From contig JAISEO010000090.1 in the NCBI GenBank assembly GCA_031264075.1, positions 1 to 32,009 on the forward strand: a stretch of 32,009 nucleotides of DNA. The letters run 5' to 3'. This document shows, one piece after another, positions 1 to 6,291 of the stretch; position 1 is the first letter of the stretch; every line of letters starts with the position of its first letter. The DNA comes from Coriobacteriales bacterium. GTDB lineage: Bacteria; Actinomycetota; Coriobacteriia; Coriobacteriales; UBA8131. A program made the position numbers and the translations under genes. Below the pieces are notes generated by a model. That model saw nothing but the letters and a program-made list of their open reading frames with translations. It did no database searches and was not told where the DNA came from.

Positions 1-116
1 TTCCAGGTCTGTTCGGGAGTGCAACGTCACTACTTGCGGTAATGGCGTTGTGCTCACGGGCAGAGCTGGGGCAAATCAGACGTGAGATGGCGGGCAATGA
101 ATAAATCGGCGCCTCC

Positions 117-2561
117 CTAAGCTTGTCCTGGAATGGTCTCGGTCCACGAACCGCGCGTGGAAACAACCTCCTGCGGCAGTTCGTCTCCTGCCACGTAGGG
201 ATATATCTTGCAGATCATACTCTTGATGGACGATCCGATGTCGCCCTCGCCGGTCTGCATGACGCGTGTGCAGTTATTGACGTTGGAGTCAAAGACGCCA
301 TAGAGATTGGGCTCGGCCGGCTCGGTCTCGGGGAACCACCAGCCGTGCTCGGCGTGCACGGTCTTCTCGTTGACCTCGCAGCTCAGCTTGGCTATCTGCT
401 TGAAGCGACCCTTGTCATTTTCAACCCAGACCCAGGCGCCGTCCTTGATGCCATAGCTGGCTGCCGTGGCCGGATTGATGGTGACCAGCGGCAGCGGGTG
501 AAACTCGCGCATCGTGGGAAGCTGTCGATGCTCCGAGTGAAAAAATTCGTAGGAGCGCCCGCCGCAGGTGAGTAGCAGCGGGTACTCCTGCATGAGCTCG
601 GGCGTGGAGTAAGGGCTCTCCAGCGGCTCAACATGAAATGGCGTGGGACTCAAACCCCATGCGGTAAATGTAGTAGGTGCAAGTTCTATGCGGCCACTCG
701 GCGTGGCAAACCCAAGTTCTCCGTTGCCGCGCAAGAGGCCCTTCTGGTACTTGTAGTAGGTGGCGTTGAAGCTATCGTACTGATAGCCGCAGGCCTCGGT
801 CAGTCCATCAAAATCCTTGTTGAACTCATCGGCAAAGGCATCGGTGCCGCCTTCTTCGGTGAGTCCACCCATGCCCGTGGCACTCTCGTTGCTCTGGATG
901 AAAGAGCCCGAGCGGAGGTTCAGATACCAGTCTACCAGATCCACGTCGGTTTCAAGCTGGAGTTCGTCAATAAAATACTCAGGATTGAGGCGCCGGCCCA
1001 GTTCGACGATGATCTGCTCGTCGCTTTTGGCCTCGTAGTACTCGCTCACCTTCTTCATCGTGCGCGCGGGCGTCCACCAGGTGCGGGCCGAGTTGCGCTC
1101 CGCGCTCATGGCCACCGGCAGCAGGATGTCTGCGTAGGCAATGGAAAACGGCGTCATGTACGGGTCCACGTTAACCACGAAGGGGCAGCGTTGCAGGGCC
1201 TTGTGTACGCGCGTCGAGTCCTGCGTGGGGCAGGCGATGGTATTGGAACTCTCGCACCAGATCATGTTACACGGGAAGGGATCCTCTGTCTCGAGTGCGT
1301 AGAGCATGCAGTCCGAGTCGGCCAGTGCGATATACTCCGCACCCTTGCGGCCGAAGGTATAGCTGCTCGTGAGCTTTTTGGCGCCCCACTCGGGAGGCAG
1401 TTGGTCCTCACCGGAGGAATACCCGGCGTTGATGTCAAAGGCGTTGCGGGTGAGGATGTTGCCGCCCGGGTTGTCGACGTTGCCGGTAATGGCCATGAGG
1501 TCGCAGGCGCAGAGATTGAGGGCCATGGCGCTCATCTGCTGGTCAAAGGCCAAGCCCCACTGGATGCAGGCCGGCTTTGAGGTGGCAAACAGGCGTGCGG
1601 CCCCACGGATGTCCTCGGCGTTGAGCCAGCACACCTCGGCAGCCCACTCGGGTGTCTTGTCCTCTATGGCCGCCCAGAGCTCATCGAGCCCCGCGCACCA
1701 GTAATCAACGAACTCCTGGTCGTAGAGCCCCTCAGAGATGATGACCTGCAACATGGCCATGCCCAGGGCCGCGTCCGTGCCGGGGCGCAGCTGCAGGAAG
1801 TACTCGGCGCGGGCGCCCCACCAGGTCAGGCGAGGGTCGATGGAGATTATCTTGGCGCCATTCTGCACGCAGGGTACGAGCCAGTGACCCAGATAGCCGT
1901 CGCCATTGGACTTGAGCGGCTCATTGCCCCAGACGATGATGCACTCAGGCACCTTCCACTCGGGATTGTTGTAGCGGTCATCGTGACACACGGCGGCATC
2001 GGCAATCGGAAAATCGCCCAGCGGCGCCATGGAACCGCAGACACGCGGCAGATAGCAGCTGAATCCCGTAAAGCCAAAGGTGCCGATGTTAGGCGTATGG
2101 AATATGGTCTTGGCAGCCCAGGGCACCTGCCAGTTGATATTGCGGCCAGTACCGTGAAATACAAAGATGGAGTTACCGCCATCCTTAGCCCAGATCTCAC
2201 GAACCCTGGCCTCTATGATGTCATAGGCTTCGTCCCAACTGATGCGTTCCCATTCGTTTCCGCCCTTTTCGCCCACCCGCTTCATCGGATACCTCACGCG
2301 ATGCTCACTGTTGATGGACTCCGTGAGGTTGAGGCAGCGCATACAGAGCCTGCCGTCGTTATAGGGCGCGAGTGGATCGCCTTCCACCCGCTCTACCTTG
2401 CCGTCTTTGGTGTAGAGCAGGATGCCGCAGGAATCATGGCAGCCCGGAGGTGAATAGTGGTAGGTGCGCGTGACGGTATAGCCGTCTTCCTCCCACCGCC
2501 ATTCTCCCTCGTGGTAGGCCTCTCGGTTGATGCCGTCCAAAAACTCCTGATAGTCTGTCAT
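117..2561 (-). CDS. molybdopterin-dependent oxidoreductase (transhydroxylase / catechol dehydroxylase-like), copy 1
   Basis: This is a cytoplasmic molybdenum or tungsten bis-MGD enzyme of the DMSO reductase superfamily, 814 aa. Seen: an N-terminal cysteine region (GCHDSCG, then LCMRC 27 residues on), the ISWDEAYDII segment typical of the superfamily, GTGRN near residue 140, a Cys in GFSCYLPR near residue 169 that may ligate the metal, SIDPR and LRPGTDAAL in the cofactor-binding core, and HGWWFPE in the C-terminal domain. No Tat signal is present. The first cysteine of the usual C-x2-C-x3-C-x27-C motif is a proline, so the Fe-S cluster may be absent or altered. It is the last gene after the SDR and has no ferredoxin gene of its own beside it. 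The track starts at a GTG at 2573; I prefer the ATG at 2561 because it leaves room for a weak GAGAGTGAG site after the SDR stop. Family is sure; substrate (catechol, pyrogallol or other) is unknown. Confidence 0.9.
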   Translation of the reverse strand: MTDYQEFLDGINREAYHEGEWRWEEDGYTVTRTYHYSPPGCHDSCGILLYTKDGKVERVEGDPLAPYNDGRLCMRCLNLTESINSEHRVRYPMKRVGEKGGNEWERISWDEAYDIIEARVREIWAKDGGNSIFVFHGTGRNINWQVPWAAKTIFHTPNIGTFGFTGFSCYLPRVCGSMAPLGDFPIADAAVCHDDRYNNPEWKVPECIIVWGNEPLKSNGDGYLGHWLVPCVQNGAKIISIDPRLTWWGARAEYFLQLRPGTDAALGMAMLQVIISEGLYDQEFVDYWCAGLDELWAAIEDKTPEWAAEVCWLNAEDIRGAARLFATSKPACIQWGLAFDQQMSAMALNLCACDLMAITGNVDNPGGNILTRNAFDINAGYSSGEDQLPPEWGAKKLTSSYTFGRKGAEYIALADSDCMLYALETEDPFPCNMIWCESSNTIACPTQDSTRVHKALQRCPFVVNVDPYMTPFSIAYADILLPVAMSAERNSARTWWTPARTMKKVSEYYEAKSDEQIIVELGRRLNPEYFIDELQLETDVDLVDWYLNLRSGSFIQSNESATGMGGLTEEGGTDAFADEFNKDFDGLTEACGYQYDSFNATYYKYQKGLLRGNGELGFATPSGRIELAPTTFTAWGLSPTPFHVEPLESPYSTPELMQEYPLLLTCGGRSYEFFHSEHRQLPTMREFHPLPLVTINPATAASYGIKDGAWVWVENDKGRFKQIAKLSCEVNEKTVHAEHGWWFPETEPAEPNLYGVFDSNVNNCTRVMQTGEGDIGSSIKSMICKIYPYVAGDELPQEVVSTRGSWTETIPGQA

Positions 2562-2580
2562 GACTCGACTCACTCTCGTG

Positions 2581-3366
2581 CTAATTTGCCAGCTGATAGC
2601 CGCCGTCGATGACGAGTATGGCGCCCGTCATCTGCTCAGAGGCGGGAGCGCCGAGGTACACGGCGAGGGCGGCAACCTCTATGGGCTCACCAAAGCGGCC
2701 CGTTGGGGTCATATCGAGCCACTGCTCGGCCAGGTCGGCAATCTCGAGTGCCGTCTTGAAATACCCGGGCGCAATGGCGTTGACACGGATGCCGTACTCG
2801 GCCCATTCCCAGGCGAGCATCTCGGTCATATGATTGGCACCGGCCTTTGCCGTGGAGTAGTTGACCATCTTCTGTGGCTTGTTGACGACGAGCCCGGCGT
2901 TGGAGGTGATGTTGATGATGGAGCCGCCGCCCGTGTCGCGCATCTTCTCGGCGGCCATGGCACTCATCATGAAGTAGGCGGTGAGATCCAGCGCAATGAC
3001 CCGGTGCCAGTTGGCAAAGTTGTCCTTGATGTAGCCGATGGCATCATCGCCGCCGCCACAGCCGGCGTTGTTGACCAGCACGTCTATCTTGCCAAAGTCT
3101 GTGACAAAGCCGTCAACCGCGGCCTGGGCATCTTCCTGCCTGGTCTGGTCGGCGCGATAGAACCGGACCTTGACGTCGGGGTATTTGGCCTGCAGGGCCG
3201 CCGCGGCCTTCTCACCCTTTTCCTGGGTGCGCCCCGTAAAGCCAACGTTGGCGCCCAACTCGGCATAGCCATCGGCAATGGCATTGCCCAGACCCTGGGT
3301 ACCGCCGGTGATGAGTACGTTGAGACCCTTGACATCAAAAGCATTCTTGAGTGACGTAATAGGCAT
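2581..3366 (-). CDS. short-chain dehydrogenase/reductase (SDR)
   Basis: A classical SDR of 261 aa, catalysing NAD(P)-dependent alcohol/ketone interconversion in the cytoplasm. Seen: the Rossmann glycine motif TGGTQGLG at residues 20-27, NNAG at 99-102, the catalytic Ser155 (ITSNAG) and Tyr170-x3-Lys174 (YSTAK), and a C-terminal IDGGY segment. Arg46 after the second strand fits NADP(H) preference, which is an inference. A strong AGGAGG site lies 5 bases upstream of the ATG. It sits between the MFS gene and molybdenum enzyme 1, whose start is about 20 bases downstream, so the last two are almost surely co-transcribed. Phloroglucinol reductases, which act after pyrogallol transhydroxylase in other anaerobes, are also SDRs; this is a suggestive parallel, not an assignment. 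Sugar-alcohol or steroid dehydrogenase activity is equally possible. Confidence 0.92.
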   Translation of the reverse strand: MPITSLKNAFDVKGLNVLITGGTQGLGNAIADGYAELGANVGFTGRTQEKGEKAAAALQAKYPDVKVRFYRADQTRQEDAQAAVDGFVTDFGKIDVLVNNAGCGGGDDAIGYIKDNFANWHRVIALDLTAYFMMSAMAAEKMRDTGGGSIINITSNAGLVVNKPQKMVNYSTAKAGANHMTEMLAWEWAEYGIRVNAIAPGYFKTALEIADLAEQWLDMTPTGRFGEPIEVAALAVYLGAPASEQMTGAILVIDGGYQLAN

Positions 3367-3486
3367 GAGAGCCTCCTCTTTTCAAACTAGGTATCCGATC
3401 ATCTGAGCTGTAAAGCACCTTATGCATGCTCTTCACTCATTATCACGGGCACGGGGAGTCGTGACCATGAGCTGAAAGACTGAATT

Positions 3487-3556
3487 GCCTGCCAGAGCTT
3501 AGCCGCAAAGGCTAATATGCGCGCCCTGCGGAGTCCTGTACGCTCTGTGGCAGGCC
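3487..3556. repeat. nested inverted repeat after the MFS gene
   Basis: An outer stem GCCTGCCAGAGC (3487-3498) pairs with GCTCTGTGGCAGGC (3543-3556) with a two-base bulge. Inside it sits a perfect small hairpin, TTAGCC / GGCTAA (3499-3515). It lies immediately downstream of the MFS stop codon and 120 bases before the SDR start, so it would be in the 3' part of the MFS message or act as a processing or attenuation structure. No U-run follows on the minus strand, so it is not a standard intrinsic terminator. The rest of 3367-3486 holds the SDR ribosome binding site and nothing else I recognise. Confidence 0.55.
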
Positions 3557-3563
3557 GCTGCCG

Positions 3564-4952
3564 CTATTTTGGAGCAAGGCTCTCCTGCATGATGCCGAGG
3601 TCCTTTGCCTTCTCGTCGTCCACCCATCTGAGCTTTTTCTTGGTGGACTCGGCAACGATGACCGCGAGGATGCAGACGAGGCCAATGACGATGCTCACCA
3701 CAAAACAGGCAATATAGCTGCCGCCCTGCCAGCCCACGAGAAAGCCATACATGGTAGGCCCGACAAAGCCGATGGCACCGGTGCCGATGCGACACCAGGA
3801 GAAGATCTTGGCGTAGTCGCGGTTGCCGAAGATGCTCCGTATCAACAGCGGGGTGGACACGGCGTAGACGGAGTTCTGCACGCCAAAGAAGAAGCCGAAG
3901 AGGTAGAGCAGCCAGGGCTCCTGATTGAAGAAGATAAAGCCCACAAGGCCCACGATGACCAGCCCGAGCTGGATGATTATGGCCTTGTACACCCCTATGT
4001 AGTCCGTAACAAAGCCCATGACTATCTTGGACGCGATGTTGCCTATCATCACGGCCGAAACGAGTGTTGCGCCAAACATGCGATTTGCGGCAACGTCGTC
4101 ACCATAGAAACCCAGCGAGAAGCCAAAGGGATTCATCTGCGTGCCGAGACTCCCGTAAAAACTCACGAGGCCGCAGAGCAGGAACATACAGAGGAAGGGG
4201 AGGGAGAAGACGGCCACCCTGTTGGCAACGACCCCGGCATTGGGCCCGGCCGCCGCGGCCTTGCTGTGCTTTTGCTCTATCTGCTTTCTGGCCTCTTCCT
4301 CAGACCAGCCATAGGGGTTGAGCCCCATGTCCTCCGGCTTGAAGCGAAAGACGAAGAGGGTAAAGGGCAGTACCATGATGCAGATGACGAGCGCCGAGGC
4401 AAAGTAGGCGGTACGCCAGCCAAACTCGTTGATGAAGAAGGTGAAGAGTATCGAGAGCAGCGCCCCGCCGATGCCGGAGAAACACGACACGATGCCGAGC
4501 ACGAGCGCGCGCCGTTTGAAGAACCAGTTGCCGATGAGAATGGGCACCGGCATGACGAAGATGAAGCTGCCGGCAAGCCCAAAGATGAAGCCGGAGATAT
4601 ACCATTGCCACACCTCCGTATAGAGCCCGTTGATGGCAAAGGCGCCGGCGGTGAGAACGAAGGCCGTCGTGAGCACGATGCGGATGTTGTAGCGGGGCAG
4701 GATATGCCCTATCAGCGGCATGGCTATGATGGTGGCGAGAAAGTACATCGACATGTAGACCATGAGTTCGCCCTGGCGGGATGCCGGGTCATCGCCGAAG
4801 AAGTTGACGTCTGTGGCACTTATCACCGGTTGGACAAAGGCACCGATGCCCGCGTCCAGTATCGCCCCCAAGCCACCTGCCATCATGAAGCAGCAACCTA
4901 TCGCAATGAACCACGCATAGTGCAGTTTGCCTTTTGCCTGTGTCTGTTCCAC
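3564..4952 (-). CDS. MFS transporter (oxalate/formate antiporter-like)
   Basis: An inner-membrane major facilitator of 462 aa with about 12 hydrophobic segments. Two six-helix halves are separated by a charged loop near residues 205-240 (RFKPEDMGLNPYGWSEEEAR). The segment FKRRALVLGIVSCFSGIGGA and the linker PEDMGL(N)P are typical of the monocarboxylate / oxalate-formate antiporter type MFS proteins. The start codon is GTG at 4952 with AGGTG eight bases upstream. It is the first gene of the lower half of the cluster, followed by the SDR and molybdenum enzyme 1, so it most likely imports the substrate or exports the product of those enzymes. Catechol dehydroxylase genes of Eggerthella and Gordonibacter are often beside MFS genes, which supports that reading. 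The transported compound cannot be told from sequence. Confidence 0.88.
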   Translation of the reverse strand: MEQTQAKGKLHYAWFIAIGCCFMMAGGLGAILDAGIGAFVQPVISATDVNFFGDDPASRQGELMVYMSMYFLATIIAMPLIGHILPRYNIRIVLTTAFVLTAGAFAINGLYTEVWQWYISGFIFGLAGSFIFVMPVPILIGNWFFKRRALVLGIVSCFSGIGGALLSILFTFFINEFGWRTAYFASALVICIMVLPFTLFVFRFKPEDMGLNPYGWSEEEARKQIEQKHSKAAAAGPNAGVVANRVAVFSLPFLCMFLLCGLVSFYGSLGTQMNPFGFSLGFYGDDVAANRMFGATLVSAVMIGNIASKIVMGFVTDYIGVYKAIIIQLGLVIVGLVGFIFFNQEPWLLYLFGFFFGVQNSVYAVSTPLLIRSIFGNRDYAKIFSWCRIGTGAIGFVGPTMYGFLVGWQGGSYIACFVVSIVIGLVCILAVIVAESTKKKLRWVDDEKAKDLGIMQESLAPK

Positions 4953-5090
4953 CGTCTGTTCACCTGGCCTATCTGGTTTGATAACGCTTTGCAGGAACCG
5001 TACATCAACGCAGCCACTCTAACAGTTGGCGGACAGACTAGCCATAGGGCTACAAACCCTAAAGCAGCTGATGCACTTAGCTTGACAGTG

Positions 5091-5118
5091 CTATTATTGG
5101 CGCCTGAACAGGGGTCAA
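5091..5118 (-). promoter_or_regulatory. candidate sigma70-type promoter for MFS-SDR-molybdoenzyme 1
   Basis: On the minus strand TTGACC (5118-5113) and TAATAG (5096-5091) are separated by 16 bases, giving an untranslated leader of about 130 bases before the MFS GTG start. The -10 match is moderate. Nothing else in the spacer looks better. Confidence 0.4.
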
Positions 5119-5217
5119 ACAACAGAGGCTAACCCGTTTGGTTGTAAGAGGGCTCTATTAGACCAAAAGGATGAGTGGCAGTATTAGGCCTCTCACCCTT
5201 TTCAGTCGAGCAGTGCG

Positions 5218-5268
5218 AAACACAGGAGGGGCCGGCGGTTTTGTGCCCTCACCGTCCCCTCTGTGTTT
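5218..5268. terminator. imperfect inverted repeat, possible bidirectional terminator
   Basis: AAACACAGGAGGGG (5218-5231) pairs with CCCCTCTGTGTTT (5256-5268) with one bulged base around a 24-base loop. The A-rich start and T-rich end of the stem resemble a bidirectional intrinsic terminator. It would serve the minus-strand unit ending with the prolyl isomerase. Confidence 0.45.
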
Positions 5269-5304
5269 TCAAGCCCCGGTCTTGTAGCCCCGGCCCTGGG
5301 GAAA

Positions 5305-5360
5305 GGGGGGACGGGGCAACTGTGCCATCAACGCCAGTGGCACAGTTGCCTCGTCCCCCC
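5305..5360. repeat. 23-bp-arm inverted repeat (GGGGACGGGGC family)
   Basis: Two 23-base arms (5305-5327 and 5338-5360) are complementary except for one G-T position and flank a 10-base loop. The arms contain GACGGGGCAACTGTGCCA and its complement. It starts eight bases after the prolyl isomerase stop codon. There is no good U-run, so it looks more like a dispersed palindromic element (REP- or MITE-like) that may double as a terminator. The core GGGACGGGGC recurs after recA at the other end of the window. Confidence 0.75.
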
Positions 5361-5367
5361 CCTGCCC

Positions 5368-5808
5368 TCAGGGATCAACAATGTCCACGAGTTCGATCCA
5401 GTACTCCAGTTCCTTGCCGGCAAGGGGGTGATTGAAGTCCACCTTGACATAATCCTCTGTGGCTTCAAGCACCCGTACCGGCAGCGTTATCCTGTTGAAG
5501 GGGTTCTCCCAGGAGAGGATGGAACCCACTTCCAGTTCGTCACCATGGGGAATCATAGTGCGGGGATACACCTGCACACCCTCGGGGTCGTGGTAGCCAT
5601 AGGCCTTCTCCGGTACGATGCGCAGGGTACGCTGATCCCCTGGCTCCATCTCATAGAGGGCCTCATCGATGCCGGGAGGCACGGCGCCGGTGCCGATGAC
5701 CACACGGTCCGGCTCTGCTTCCAGATACACGTCAACCGGCTCCTCGCCTGCCGCACCTCCGCTGTATCGGATGAGCGCGCACCTTCCAGAACGTTCCAGC
5801 TTACGCAT
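5368..5808 (-). CDS. SlyD-like FKBP-type peptidyl-prolyl cis-trans isomerase
   Basis: A small cytoplasmic isomerase and chaperone of 146 aa. Seen: the FKBP core GTGAVPPGIDEAL and GDQRTLRIVPEKAYG, an insert-in-flap region (about residues 70-120, PRTMIPHGDELEVG), and the closing signature DFNHPLAGKELEYW, which is very characteristic of SlyD proteins. The histidine/cysteine-rich metal-binding tail of E. coli SlyD is missing. I chose the ATG at 5808 because it overlaps the ferredoxin stop in ATGCGTAA, giving translational coupling, and because the longer track start adds a non-homologous N-terminus. Its tight link to a molybdenum enzyme and its ferredoxin suggests help in folding or maturation of that pair; this is an inference. 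No TorD-family chaperone is visible in the window. Confidence 0.9.
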   Translation of the reverse strand: MRKLERSGRCALIRYSGGAAGEEPVDVYLEAEPDRVVIGTGAVPPGIDEALYEMEPGDQRTLRIVPEKAYGYHDPEGVQVYPRTMIPHGDELEVGSILSWENPFNRITLPVRVLEATEDYVKVDFNHPLAGKELEYWIELVDIVDP

Positions 5809-6289
5809 CGGTGAGCATCTCGTCCACACGCTGGTCACCGCGCTGGGCGGTCATGCGCTCGGCGCTGGCGTTTTCCTCCACCTCAAAGTGGGCGGCCTTG
5901 CGCGCACCCTTGGCCGGGTCATGGACAAACGGGCCGCGGGCCTCATAGGGCTTGTACTGCGGCACCCAGAGCACCTGTTTGGTCTTGCTGTCCAGCTTGC
6001 GGGCAAGCTCCTCCACGGTGCCATAGCTCATGACATTGGCCAGGCAGTGGTGTACGCAGATAGGCTCCCTGCCCGTGCTGGTACGCTCGGCGCACAGATC
6101 GCAGAGATCGGTGGGAACAGGAATCTTGTTGAAGTTGAAGCGATGCTCCTCTATCTCCCACGGGCCGTCATCAAAGACACGGATGCCAAACTTGCCCACG
6201 GGATAGTCATGCTCTTCCTTGCACGTGACCTGGCAGACCTCGCAGCCGGTGCAGTATTCGTAATCTATCAGGAGTCCATAGTGTGCCAT
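5801..6289 (-). CDS. 4Fe-4S ferredoxin-type electron-transfer subunit
   Basis: A 162-aa cytoplasmic iron-sulfur protein. Seen: C13-x2-C16-x2-C19-x3-C23 (CTGCEVCQVTC) and C63-x2-C66-x11-C78-x3-C82 (CDLC...CVHHC), enough to bind two 4Fe-4S clusters, as in a shortened DmsB/transhydroxylase beta-subunit fold. The C-terminal 60 residues are charged and cysteine-free. It starts two bases after the stop of molybdenum enzyme 2 and overlaps the prolyl isomerase start by 8 bases, so it is surely in the same operon. It most likely feeds electrons to, or structurally completes, molybdenum enzyme 2, and may also serve enzyme 1, which has no such partner. DMSO reductase and transhydroxylase beta subunits are longer and hold three or four clusters, so this is a reduced form. 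Confidence 0.92.
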   Translation of the reverse strand: MAHYGLLIDYEYCTGCEVCQVTCKEEHDYPVGKFGIRVFDDGPWEIEEHRFNFNKIPVPTDLCDLCAERTSTGREPICVHHCLANVMSYGTVEELARKLDSKTKQVLWVPQYKPYEARGPFVHDPAKGARKAAHFEVEENASAERMTAQRGDQRVDEMLTDA

Positions 6290-6291
6290 GA

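Larger units (their letters stand above)
4953..5367. other. 415-bp gene-free, palindrome-rich spacer
   Basis: No convincing gene is present; the track ORF at 5175-5435 has no start context or recognisable protein. The spacer holds a candidate minus-strand promoter for the MFS gene (5091-5118), a 5-bp-arm palindrome TAGCC-ATAG-GGCTA near 5040-5053, and two long inverted repeats (5218-5268 and 5305-5360) just after the prolyl isomerase gene. It therefore probably separates two transcription units of the same cluster. Confidence 0.6.

Noticed and set aside
5175-5435. 86-aa plus-strand ORF in the palindromic spacer
   Set aside because: It crosses both inverted repeats and runs into the prolyl isomerase gene antisense; no start signal and no recognisable protein.
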